Positions 52,911 through 61,668 of a stretch of DNA of 64,000 nt are shown here, one piece after another; positions within the stretch are counted from its first letter, which is position 1, and the number at the start of each line of letters is the position of its first letter. Origin of the DNA: Lacibacter luteus. Lineage in GTDB: Bacteria > Bacteroidota > Bacteroidia > Chitinophagales > Chitinophagaceae. The position numbers and the translations under genes were made by a program. The notes beneath the pieces were generated by a model. It was not told the DNA's origin and did not search any database. It saw only the letters and a program-made list of their open reading frames with translations. The stretch spans positions 1,798,001 through 1,862,000 of the forward strand of contig NZ_SDHW01000001.1 of the NCBI RefSeq assembly GCF_004118265.1, written 5' to 3'.

Positions 52911-52938
52911 AAGTCCTGCTTTTTAGCAGGACTTTTTT
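52911..52938 (+). terminator. Rho-independent terminator after rplI
   Basis: Perfect ten-base arms aagtcctgct / agcaggactt with loop tttt and a trailing T run. Confidence 0.9.
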
Positions 52939-52965
52939 ATTTTCATACCACATACCATTTTCGCT

Positions 52966-53475
52966 ATGTTGCATAAAACACTTTACCCGATTTTATTCTG
53001 TGCCTCTTTAATTATACTTACTCTTCCTGCCTGCAAATCATCTAACGGAAAAAACAACGGGCAGGTAGTCGATACGATTCCTAAAAAACAACCGGCCGAT
53101 ATAACGCTGCCGGGTAACTTCAGCACACAAACTCAACTAAAGTTCGATAGTACTGCAATTCCTGCTTTCTTTACACAATATCCAAGGCTACAGGTTTATG
53201 AAAAGGAACTGCTCAGTTTTTATCAGCACCGCAACTATGCTTATGCCTGGTTCGACCAGAATGGCATTCTTGAACAAGCAGGTAATCTGTATAACAAAAT
53301 TGAAAATATTTCGGACGAAGGCGTTTCGGCCAGCCTTATTTACCACAACGAGTTTCATGCGTTGATGGATAATGATTCAACAGAATCGTTTACCGGGCAA
53401 CCCAACAGTACCATTGAACTGATGCTTACTGCGCAGTATTTCTTTTATGCTAAAACCATCTGGACGGGGCTTTGA
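52966..53475 (+). pseudogene. L,D-transpeptidase, N-terminal fragment ending at an in-frame TGA
   Basis: 169 residues before a TGA at 53473-53475. Lipoprotein-type signal LFCASLIILTLPACKSSNG; then FFTQYPRLQVYEKELLSFYQHRNYAYAWFDQNGILEQAGNLY, which is the N-terminal scaffold of YcbB-type L,D-transpeptidases, and NSTIELMLTAQYFFYAKTIWTGL. The catalytic domain lies in the next open stretch in the same reading frame: the codons after TGA read A-K-G-M-Q-A-T-N-W-D-L-P-R-K-K and continue the family pattern. One base change (for instance TCA or GGA to TGA) would explain the break. No frame change is involved, and both sides look intact. Confidence 0.85.
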
Positions 53476-53484
53476 GCAAAAGGA

Positions 53485-54603
53485 ATGCAGGCAACCAATT
53501 GGGATCTGCCCCGCAAAAAATTATCATATGCTGCTTTTCTTGATTCGCTGTTGAATGTGCCATCCTCTGCGTTTATGAATACCGAACCGGTGTTTAGGCA
53601 ATATGGCTTATTAAAAACATTTTTGAAACAATACCGCAGCATTGAACAAAGCGGCAACTGGAAACCGATTAAAGCCGATAAGAAAAGTTACCGGCTGGGC
53701 GACAGCAGCAAAGTAATTAGCGAAATAAAAGAGCATCTGCATTTACTCGGCGATCTGAAAAGCAATGATCAATCGAACATGTTTGATGCAGCACTGGAAA
53801 CAGCAGTTAAAAATTTTCAGCAACGTTATGGCATTAAGGATGATGGTATTGTTGGCAGGAGTATGGTCGCTGAACTCAACTTCCCTTTGGCCAAACGTAT
53901 TGAACAGATTATTGTAAACATGGAGCGTTGCCGTTGGCTGCCTGTTGCGCTTAACCAGGATTACATTGTAGTAAATATTCCCGAATATAAATTTCATGCA
54001 TACGAAAACGATTCGCTTGTGTGGAGCATGAACGTAGTTGTAGGAACAGAAATGAACAAGACCGCCATTTTTAACGGCATGATGAATACGGTTGTCTTCA
54101 GCCCTTACTGGAATGTACCAAGCAGCATCAAGAACAAAGAAATTTTACCTGCTATCCGTCGTAACGGAAATTATCTTGAACGCAATCACATGGAATGGAA
54201 CGGCAGCAACATTCGCCAGAAGCCCGGCCCATGGAATGCGTTAGGCAAAGTAAAATTTCTCTTCCCCAACAGCCACAGCATTTACCTGCACGACACACCA
54301 TCGAAATCTTTGTTCAGCCAGGATAAACGGGCATTCAGTCATGGATGTATTCGGGTGGAAGAACCCCGCCGTTTAGCGATTTATGTGTTGCGCCACCAAC
54401 CCGAATGGACAGAAGCCCGCATCGATTCTGCAATGAATGCAGAGAAAGAGTTATATGTAAAAGTGCAAAAGCCTGTTCCTGTCTTTATTGCTTATTTTAC
54501 AGCGTGGGTAGATCGTGCAGGCCGTATCAATTTTCGTAACGATCTTTACAAAAGAGATAGTCGCTTAGCGGAAATGATCATCGAAAATTCAAATCTTAAA
54601 TGA
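53485..54603 (+). pseudogene. L,D-transpeptidase, catalytic part after the in-frame TGA
   Basis: 372 residues from an ATG four codons past the TGA. A peptidoglycan-binding domain (FDAALETAVKNFQQRYGIKDDGIVGRSMVAELN, about 100-135) precedes the YkuD-like catalytic domain: VVGTEMNKTAIFNGMMNTVVFSPYWNVPSSI, YLHDTPSKSLFSQDKRAFSHGCIRV with His and nucleophile Cys (Cys461 counted from 52966). Such enzymes crosslink peptidoglycan in the periplasm. Alone, this part lacks an export signal, so if translated from 53485 it would stay in the cytosol and be inactive in its pathway. The last codon overlaps the aldo/keto reductase start (ATGA). Confidence 0.85.
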
Positions 54604-55475
54604 GTTATTCCAGAATAATAGCCGGCACCATGAAGTGGGGTGCATGGGGCGCTCACTTTAATACAGCTGCATACGAAGCAATGATCAAGGATTGTCTATC
54701 GCTTGAGGTTACCACTTTCGATCATGCAGATATTTATGGCGATTATACAACTGAAGAAGAGTTTGGAAAAGTATTGAAGCATGAGCCTTCGTTACGGCAG
54801 CAAATGCAGATTGTTACAAAGTGCGGTATCCGCATGCTGTCTGTCAATCGTCCGCATCACAAAATAAAATCGTACGATACATCATTCACCCATATTACAG
54901 AATCGGTTGAACAGTCGTTGAAAAATCTACATACCGATTATATTGATTGTTTATTGATTCATCGCCCCGACCCTTTGTTTAATGCAGAAGAAGTTGCTGC
55001 TGCATTTGAGCAATTACAGAAAGAAGGAAAGGTTTTGCAATTTGGTGTATCGAATTTTCGCAAATGGCAGGTCGATCTTATCCGCAGTCGCTTTCCGGTA
55101 AGCGTAAATCAAATAGAATGTTCTGTTTTGCATCTCGATCCGTTTGGCGATGGCACACTCGATCAATGTCAGCAACACGGCATTATTCCTATGGCATGGA
55201 GCCCGATGGGCGGCGGTAATTTATTTGCAGATGATGAAGACGAACGCAATAAACGCATTCTTGCAGTTGCCAAGTTACTTGCCGATAAATACAATACCTC
55301 TGCTGATGTTATTTTACTCAGCTGGTTAATGACACATCCATCACGCATACATCCTGTAGCCGGCACTTCAAAAATTGAACGCATTAAATCGGCAGTAGAT
55401 GCTACTAATATTAAACTGGAACGGGAAGACTGGTTTATTATGTGGCGTGCAAGCACCGGCCGAGAAGTAGCCTAA
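54600..55475 (+). CDS. Aldo/keto reductase
   Basis: 291 residues, TIM barrel. FDHADIYGDYTTEEEFG contains catalytic Asp and Tyr, IVTKCGI the Lys, and DCLLIHRPDPLF the His; GVSNFRKWQVDLIRSRFP and PVAGTSKIERIKSAVDA are NADPH-binding blocks. It resembles the YdhF type; the substrate is unknown. Its ATG overlaps the L,D-transpeptidase stop by four bases, so it should be co-transcribed with that interrupted gene, and polarity from the premature TGA could reduce its expression. Confidence 0.93.
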   Translation: MSYSRIIAGTMKWGAWGAHFNTAAYEAMIKDCLSLEVTTFDHADIYGDYTTEEEFGKVLKHEPSLRQQMQIVTKCGIRMLSVNRPHHKIKSYDTSFTHITESVEQSLKNLHTDYIDCLLIHRPDPLFNAEEVAAAFEQLQKEGKVLQFGVSNFRKWQVDLIRSRFPVSVNQIECSVLHLDPFGDGTLDQCQQHGIIPMAWSPMGGGNLFADDEDERNKRILAVAKLLADKYNTSADVILLSWLMTHPSRIHPVAGTSKIERIKSAVDATNIKLEREDWFIMWRASTGREVA

Positions 55476-55529
55476 TCATCTTCGGCAAAACGGTTGTAGT
55501 TTCGTGCACTTATTCACTAAATCCTCTTT

Positions 55530-57185
55530 ATGAACAAGACTTCCATTGCTGTACTTTTTGCAATTATCTGTGCCGTTTATTTTGTTGCATTGGGTGTTGA
55601 TACAATGGATGTCGATTCTTCGCAATACGCTGCCATGAGCCGTGAAATGAACGAGAGCGGCAGTTACCTGCAAGTATATGAGCAAGGAAAAGATTATTTA
55701 GATAAACCTCCGTTTCTGTTCTGGGCTTCTGCATTTTCAATGAAACTGTTTGGTGAAAACAATTTCGGCTTTAAATTTCCTTCTATCCTCTTTGCCATTT
55801 TTGCTGTGCTTGCTACGTTTCGTTTTGCAAGATTGTTTTACGATAAAACAATTGCACTGCTTGCTGCTGCAGTACTTGCAACCTGCCAGGCTGTTTTTTT
55901 AATTACCAACGATGTGCGTACAGATACTATTCTTATGAGTTGGGTAATTATTGCCATGTGGCAACTGGCAGAATGGTACCAATCAAAAAAACTGAAACAT
56001 TTTTTATTGGGTGCTGCCGCCATTGGTGCAGGCATGGTTACCAAAGGCCCTATTGCATTGTTTGTACCCATCTTTGCATTTGGCAGTCATTTTGTTTTAA
56101 AGCGTGAATGGAAACAGATTTTCCAACCGGTTTACCTGTTGGGCCTGGTAGTAATTGCTGTTGTATTGATACCAATGAGTATTGGTTTGTATCAGCAATT
56201 TGATCTGCATCCTGAAAAAACAGTAAATGGTTTAAAAAATGTTTCGGGTTTAAAATTCTTTTACTGGACACAAAGTTTTGGCCGCATTACCGGCGAAAAT
56301 GTATGGAACAACAATGCACCGTTCAGCTTCCTGTTTGAAAATTTATTGTGGGGTATGTTACCGTGGACGTTGTTCTTTGTTGCAGGCTTGATTCGTGAAC
56401 TGGTGCAGATCGTTTATAACCGTTTTACGCTTACACGTAACGAAGAGTTTTTAACTACCGGCGGTTTCGTGTTAAGCTATTGCTCACTGGGCATTTCAAA
56501 ATATCAATTGCCGCATTACATCTATGTAGTGTTACCCTTTATCGCCATCATTACCGCTAAAATGATTTACAGTTTGTTTTGGGAAAAGAAACTGAACTGG
56601 CTTCGTTTAACTATTGTACCCATTCACTGGCTGGTTGTTGCTGTATTACTGGCAGCCCCTTTTCTTATTTTGCTGTTTGCATTTCCGTCTGCGTCTGCAT
56701 GGCCATGGGTTATTGCTGCTGTTTCGGCGATTGCAGCAGCAGCTTTACTCTTTAATAAAAACATCAACCGTAAACTCATTGCTTTATCGCTTTCGGCTAT
56801 TATTGGTTTAAATATTTTTCTCAGCAGCTGGTTTTATCCAAGCCTGTTAAACTACCAGGCGGGTAACAATGCCGGACGCTTTGTTGCAAAACAAAACATT
56901 CCGAAAGATCAATTCTTCATTTACAAATTCAACGGTAACGGCACAGCGTTACACTTTTACAGCAAACGCATTGTAAAAGGTATTCACGATTTAAACAGTG
57001 TAAACAGTGGTATGTATTTACTAACCATGGAAGAAGGATTGAAAGACCTTGCCGATAACAATAAACATTTTGAAGTTGTACACGAAGGACTCGATTACCA
57101 TGTAACAGCATTAACAGGGAAATTCCTGAACAAAGAAACACGTGATGCGCAATGCAAAAAATTTTACGTGGTAAAGATCCTGTAA
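55530..57185 (+). CDS. Glycosyltransferase family 39-like membrane protein (ArnT/PMT type)
   Basis: 551 residues with about 11-12 membrane helices. The first extracellular loop VDTMDVDSSQYAAMSREMNESGSYL has the acidic residues expected of the GT-C catalytic site, and KDYLDKPPFLFWASAF is the second conserved block (the DKPP motif of the ArnT family). GAGMVTKGPIALFVPIFAFG is a further family signature. Enzymes of this group transfer sugars from polyprenyl phosphate to lipid A or proteins. A GT2 gene that could make such a donor is convergent 95 bases away. Confidence 0.88.
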   Translation: MNKTSIAVLFAIICAVYFVALGVDTMDVDSSQYAAMSREMNESGSYLQVYEQGKDYLDKPPFLFWASAFSMKLFGENNFGFKFPSILFAIFAVLATFRFARLFYDKTIALLAAAVLATCQAVFLITNDVRTDTILMSWVIIAMWQLAEWYQSKKLKHFLLGAAAIGAGMVTKGPIALFVPIFAFGSHFVLKREWKQIFQPVYLLGLVVIAVVLIPMSIGLYQQFDLHPEKTVNGLKNVSGLKFFYWTQSFGRITGENVWNNNAPFSFLFENLLWGMLPWTLFFVAGLIRELVQIVYNRFTLTRNEEFLTTGGFVLSYCSLGISKYQLPHYIYVVLPFIAIITAKMIYSLFWEKKLNWLRLTIVPIHWLVVAVLLAAPFLILLFAFPSASAWPWVIAAVSAIAAAALLFNKNINRKLIALSLSAIIGLNIFLSSWFYPSLLNYQAGNNAGRFVAKQNIPKDQFFIYKFNGNGTALHFYSKRIVKGIHDLNSVNSGMYLLTMEEGLKDLADNNKHFEVVHEGLDYHVTALTGKFLNKETRDAQCKKFYVVKIL

Positions 57186-57233
57186 AGAATCTGTTTGCAT
57201 TTTCTCTGACGCAGAGATAATACTCTGCCATCA

Positions 57234-57257
57234 ACCCGATAGCTATTGGGTCTTTTT
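57234..57257 (+). terminator. Rho-independent terminator after the GT39-like gene
   Basis: Seven-base arms acccgat / attgggt (one G-T pair) with loop agct, followed by CTTTTT. Confidence 0.75.
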
Positions 57258-57280
57258 CTTCTTTCTCTGCGTTAAAGAAT

Positions 57281-58003
57281 CTATCGGAATAAATTATACT
57301 TCAGAATACAATAGATTGCACGAAAACCATCTTTCCAGTTGATCTTCTTTCCTTCGGCATAGGTGCGGCCATAGTACGAAATACCTACTTCGTAAATACG
57401 AATATCGGGTTGGCGTGAAATTTTTGCTGTTACCTCCGGTTCAAAACCAAAACGAGTTTCTTTCAGATCGAGCCGTTGAATAATTTCTCTGCGGAAGAGT
57501 TTGTAACAGGTTTCCATGTCTGTTAAGTTCAGATTGGTGAACATGTTCGATAATGTAGTAAGCACTTTATTGCCGATGCTGTGCCAGAAGAATAAAATAC
57601 GATGTGCATTCCCTCCCATAAAGCGTGAGCCATACACTACATCGGCAAAGCCATCCAGTACAGGTTTCAGCAATACATTGTATTCATGCGGATCGTATTC
57701 AAGGTCGGCATCCTGGATAATTACCAAATCGCCTGTTGCCTGTTTAATACCGGTATGCAATGCTGCACCTTTGCCTTTATTTATTTCATGATTATAAAGC
57801 ACAATAGATAAAGACGATTGCTGCATATAACGTTCAACCGCTTCCTTTGTATCATCCTTACTGCAATCGTTCACAATAATCACTTCTTTTTGAATATTGT
57901 TGAGCAACTGTACTTCCGTGATCTTATCAAGAATACGGTAAATGGTTTTGCCCTCGTTGTACGCAGGAATTACAATTGAAAGTTTGGAGATCGTTTGATT
58001 CAT
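57281..58003 (-). CDS. Glycosyltransferase family 2, dolichyl-phosphate-mannose-synthase-like
   Basis: 240 residues, one GT-A domain. [57 protein letters not shown] (the DxD-type QDADLEYDP motif), [10 protein letters not shown], and [14 protein letters not shown] are typical of DPM1-like enzymes, which charge polyprenyl phosphate with a sugar. No C-terminal membrane domain, so it is a soluble short form. The partner is probably the GT39-like protein on the other strand. ATG 58003 is used, since the upstream frame has no family support. Confidence 0.9.
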   Translation of the reverse strand: MNQTISKLSIVIPAYNEGKTIYRILDKITEVQLLNNIQKEVIIVNDCSKDDTKEAVERYMQQSSLSIVLYNHEINKGKGAALHTGIKQATGDLVIIQDADLEYDPHEYNVLLKPVLDGFADVVYGSRFMGGNAHRILFFWHSIGNKVLTTLSNMFTNLNLTDMETCYKLFRREIIQRLDLKETRFGFEPEVTAKISRQPDIRIYEVGISYYGRTYAEGKKINWKDGFRAIYCILKYNLFR

Positions 58004-58057
58004 GAAATGCTGTTCCGGTTGAAGCTGCAAGTTTACGAATAATCGGCAAGAGCTGCT

Positions 58058-59299
58058 TTAATCTTGTTTACTGTTGCTTTTTTGCGGTGTAGAATAAGCA
58101 GGGTGGTTCGTCATTTTATAAAACAACCGCCGTGCAAGAAAGAAACAGATCACCAACACCACAATACTCAAATAGCCCAGCCAGTTGTAATGCTGAATTT
58201 TTCCATCACCTCCTTTTATCACAATCATACCCGCAATAAACGAAGCCGCTGCAGTACCCAGTTGTTGTACACTGCTGTTAAAGCTCATAAAGCTGCCACG
58301 ATGTTGCGGTGTAACTACATTGCTGATCATGGCCTGTGCTGCTACACTGCGCCCTGTAGCCAACACAAACCAAACGGCAAATAAACTAAGCATAAGTGCT
58401 ATATGTACAGGTGGCAGATTGGTAATGATCCAAACAAACAACAAGGAAAGTAACACCGATACAGAAAACACCGGAAGCTTGCCATACTTATCGGAAAACT
58501 TACCCAAAATATTCGCTGCAAAAAATGAGGAGACACCTCCAACCAGGTAGATCATAGGTGTAACGGTTTTCGAATAGCCGTTATTAAATTCCATGTAGGG
58601 ATTAATAAAAGGAATGATCAGAAAATGTCCCATCATCATTAAAAAAGAAAACAACAGTGCCAAACGCTGTGTAGGATTTTCAACTACTACATGCAATACT
58701 TCAAACCGATTTCGATCGGCTTCTCTTTCTTTAATATGCCCGCTCATTGATGGAAGATATTTTGATACGAGCGGAATGATGGCAATGCCTAACACTCCTA
58801 CCAGTATAAACGGTGCATGCCAGCTGATGATGTTGGCGAGGTATAGCGAAAACGGCACACCAAATGTAGAAGCCACTGCAAACGCACTCATAATAGCGCC
58901 CATAGCCGCACCTCTTCTTTCGTAAGGAATAATATCGGCAACAATTGATAACACCTGTGCACCAATTAAACCGCCGAACAATCCGGCAAGTATGCGTGCA
59001 GCAAGCAACAACTCAAACGTAGGAGCAATGCCACAGGCTATGGTGCCAAGCAAAAAGCCCGCATAGCCGTACAGCAATACTTTTTTACGATCGTAGTTGT
59101 TTACAAAAAACGCAGCAGTAAAACCCGATACTCCCGCCGTAAGTGTGTATGCCCCCACCAAAAAAGTAAATTGCTGTGGCGATATTTTAAAATAAGGCAT
59201 CAGGTAATTACCCAATGGCATCATGATCATAAAATCAAGAATGTGGGTAAAGTTGATAGAAGCCAGCAACGCAATAATCAGTCGTTCATTTTTACTCAT
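58058..59299 (-). CDS. Major facilitator superfamily transporter
   Basis: 413 residues, twelve hydrophobic segments. NFTHILDFMIMMPLGNYLMPYF and NYDRKKVLLYGYAGFLLGTIACG (the A-motif type loop after helix 2), AARILAGLFGGLIGAQVLSIVADIIPYERRGAAMG, and the second-half A-like motif GKFSDKYGKLPVF. It resembles the drug/sugar-efflux DHA1 branch, but the substrate is unknown. The protein is intact and starts with MSKNERLII at 59299. It lies just 54 bases from the GT2 gene on the same strand, so co-transcription is possible. Confidence 0.88.
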   Translation of the reverse strand: MSKNERLIIALLASINFTHILDFMIMMPLGNYLMPYFKISPQQFTFLVGAYTLTAGVSGFTAAFFVNNYDRKKVLLYGYAGFLLGTIACGIAPTFELLLAARILAGLFGGLIGAQVLSIVADIIPYERRGAAMGAIMSAFAVASTFGVPFSLYLANIISWHAPFILVGVLGIAIIPLVSKYLPSMSGHIKEREADRNRFEVLHVVVENPTQRLALLFSFLMMMGHFLIIPFINPYMEFNNGYSKTVTPMIYLVGGVSSFFAANILGKFSDKYGKLPVFSVSVLLSLLFVWIITNLPPVHIALMLSLFAVWFVLATGRSVAAQAMISNVVTPQHRGSFMSFNSSVQQLGTAAASFIAGMIVIKGGDGKIQHYNWLGYLSIVVLVICFFLARRLFYKMTNHPAYSTPQKSNSKQD

Positions 59300-59537
59300 A
59301 CTCGTCAATCTTTAAAAATCCGGTTGCAGATGGTGAAGGCTTTCCCGGTGGTTGGTGCAGTGCAGATGATCGCCGGGCAAGCAGCAAATTTACGTAAAGA
59401 CGAATGAACAGCAGGTTATCCTTTACAGCAACGGTAAAAACTACGGGCAACCGATTGCCTGTTAGTATTTCACAACTGCATTAATACTTATCTTTAAACA
59501 CTTCAAATTCTTGTCATAACAAAAACAATCGAAACGC

Positions 59538-60947
59538 ATGTCCGGCAATAATTATTCAAGAAGAAAATTCTTACAACAAGCTTTACTTGCCTCTGCTGCA
59601 GCTGCAGCACCCGGCTTATTAATGGGTAGAGGTTTTCGTGCAGACAAAGTAAACCTTGCCGTTATCGGCATTGGTAACCGTGGTGCGGAAATCATCCAGG
59701 AATTGTATAAAACAGGGCTCGCAAATATTGTAGCGCTTTGCGATGTGGATATGGAAGCACCGCATACACAAAACATCATTAAACAATTTCCGAATGTGCC
59801 CCGCTTTAAAGATTTCAGACAAATGTTTGATAAGATGGGTAACCAGATCGAAGCGGTTTCAATTGGCGTTCCCGACTTTGCACACTTTCCTATTACGATG
59901 ATGGCAATCGGTTTGGGCAAACATGTATATGTTGAAAAACCAATGGCCCGTACATTCCAGGAAGTAGAGTTGATGATGAAAGCTGCTGCAAAAAATCCGA
60001 AAGTGATAACGCAGATGGGCAACCAAGGACATTCGGAAGCAAACTATTTCCAATTTAAAGCATGGAAAGAAGCAGGCATTATTAAAGACGTAACTGCTAT
60101 TACTGCACATATGAATTCTGCACGCCGCTGGCATGGTTGGAATCCAAAGATTACATCGTTTCCAGCAGCAGAACCCATTCCGTCAACACTTGATTGGGAT
60201 GTTTGGCAAATGCAGACAGATGGCCATACTTACAATAAAGATTTTGTGAACGGACAATGGCGTTGCTGGTTCGATTTTGGTATGGGTGCATTGGGCGATT
60301 GGGGTGCACATATCCTCGATACTGCACATGAGTTTCTTGATCTTGGATTACCGTACGAAGTTGATCCGTTGAAATTATCAGGACATAATAATTTCTTCTA
60401 CCCCATGTCAACCACACTTTCGTTTAAATTTCCAAAGCGTGGCAATATGCCACCGGTAGAAATAAAATGGTATGATGGTATTGATAACCTGCCTCCTATT
60501 CCTGAAGGTTATGGTGTGCAGGGATTAGATCCAAGCATTCCACCACCAAGCACAGGTGCAATGCAACCTGCCAAACTGAATCCCGGTAAAATTATTTACA
60601 GCAAGGATCTTACGTTCAAAGGCGGTTCGCATGCAAGTACACTATCCATCATTCCTGAAGCGAAAGCAAAAGACATGGCTTCGAAGTTGCCGGAAGTTCC
60701 GAAGAGTCCATCCAATCACTTCGCCAACTTTTTAAAAGCATGTAAGGGTGAAGAAAAAACCCGTTCATCTTTTGCAATTGCAGGTCCATTAAGTCAGGTG
60801 TTCTGCCTCGGTGTACTGGCACAGTGGACAGGTGAGAAAATTGTATTCGACCGCAACAAGAAAATTGTAACCAGCAGCAAGCGTGCAAACGAATTACTCA
60901 TTGGCCCACCACCAAGAAAAGGTTGGGAGCAGTATTATAAAGTGTAA
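59538..60947 (+). CDS. Tat-exported Gfo/Idh/MocA family oxidoreductase
   Basis: 469 residues. Twin-arginine signal YSRRKFLQQALLASAAAAAPGL; Rossmann fold with VNLAVIGIGNRGAEIIQELYKTG; the EKP motif in HVYVEKPMARTFQEVELMMKAA; and a C-terminal domain (WHGWNPKITSFPAAEPIPSTLDWDVWQMQ, RCWFDFGMGALGDWGAHILDTAHEFLDLGLP) with the GALGDWGAH block typical of Bacteroidetes exported members. Such enzymes oxidise sugar hydroxyls, e.g. to 3-keto sugars, with tightly held NAD(P). A DUF1080 protein, often paired with these oxidoreductases, lies downstream in convergent orientation. Confidence 0.9.
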   Translation: MSGNNYSRRKFLQQALLASAAAAAPGLLMGRGFRADKVNLAVIGIGNRGAEIIQELYKTGLANIVALCDVDMEAPHTQNIIKQFPNVPRFKDFRQMFDKMGNQIEAVSIGVPDFAHFPITMMAIGLGKHVYVEKPMARTFQEVELMMKAAAKNPKVITQMGNQGHSEANYFQFKAWKEAGIIKDVTAITAHMNSARRWHGWNPKITSFPAAEPIPSTLDWDVWQMQTDGHTYNKDFVNGQWRCWFDFGMGALGDWGAHILDTAHEFLDLGLPYEVDPLKLSGHNNFFYPMSTTLSFKFPKRGNMPPVEIKWYDGIDNLPPIPEGYGVQGLDPSIPPPSTGAMQPAKLNPGKIIYSKDLTFKGGSHASTLSIIPEAKAKDMASKLPEVPKSPSNHFANFLKACKGEEKTRSSFAIAGPLSQVFCLGVLAQWTGEKIVFDRNKKIVTSSKRANELLIGPPPRKGWEQYYKV

Positions 60948-60970
60948 TCGTTGGTGAGACGAATAAAAAT

Positions 60971-61010
60971 AAAGAAGAAGCCAACTGAAATCAGTTGGCT
61001 TCTTCTTTTT
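60971..61010 (+). terminator. Rho-independent terminator after the oxidoreductase gene
   Basis: Perfect 18-base arms aaagaagaagccaactga / tcagttggcttcttcttt, two-base centre, then TTC. Its core closely matches the terminator at 61598. Confidence 0.92.
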
Positions 61011-61055
61011 CAATTGTTACTTTTTATATATCTTAAGTTTTTAAGATCCCATTAT

Positions 61056-61586
61056 ATGGAATGGATAACTATACATAAAGACCATGAGTCATTAAAAAAG
61101 GATTTTATCAACCATCTTTATTGCCGATAGAAAAAAGAACTATCCAGTAGTAAAACAATTTGGATTATTACCGCACTCCTTTTAATTATAGCCATCCACC
61201 TGTCACTGTATTTAAGAAGTTATGGTTTAAAAGACTTGATATTTTCTTCTCCAATTACGATAAGTATTCTATACTATCCGGCTGCTTTTATTTTTCAAAG
61301 AATCAAATTAAAACGTTGGCTGAAAAGATTAAACGATGAAACATCTGAAACTTATTTATTCAAATTTGACGAGAATGGATATTCATACAAAACAGAAAAA
61401 TATACAACTGAATTAAAATGGAATTACTTTGAAAACTATGAGTACAAACAAAAGGAAAAAATAATTTATCTCTACGTTAAAAACAAAAGACTGGCAGATA
61501 TAATGACCGGCAGATTATTAAAGGATGGCAATTTTGAAAAAATATTAGTCCTTATTCAATCGAATGTTACTCCCAGGTACGACTAA
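61056..61586 (+). pseudogene. YcxB-like membrane protein gene interrupted by an in-frame TAG
   Basis: Reading from ATG 61056: MEWITIHKDHESLKKDFINH, L-Y-C-R, then TAG at 61128-61130, then K-K-E-L-S-S-S-K-T-I-W and open coding in the same frame to 61586. Joined, it gives 176 residues: a short cytosolic N-terminus, two membrane helices (IITALLLIIAIHLSLYL and FSSPITISILYYPAAFIF), and a C-terminal domain (FDENGYSYKT, ELKWNYFENYEYKQKEKIIYLYV) of YcxB type, the normal length for that family. The part after TAG has no ATG start (only a TTG at 61236, inside the second helix), supporting a single nonsense change in an intact gene. Family call is moderate. Confidence 0.7.
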
Positions 61587-61597
61587 GAATCATACAT

Positions 61598-61637
61598 AAA
61601 TAAAGAAGCCAACTGATGACAGTTGGCTTCTTTATTT
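61598..61637. terminator. Bidirectional terminator between the YcxB-like gene and the DUF1080 gene
   Basis: Perfect 18-base arms aaataaagaagccaactg / cagttggcttctttattt with loop atga. The gaagccaactg / cagttggcttc core is shared with the terminator at 60971. Confidence 0.93.
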
Positions 61638-61668
61638 AAAGACGAACACACTCATCATTCACTACTCA

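Noticed and set aside
53473-53475. Selenocysteine or programmed read-through at the TGA
   Set aside because: The following sequence shows no obvious recoding hairpin and the residue is outside the active site; a simple nonsense change or error is more likely, though read-through stays testable.
59552-60022. 156-codon antisense frame in the Gfo/Idh/MocA gene
   Set aside because: The sense strand carries clear Tat, Rossmann and EKP motifs; the antisense translation has none.
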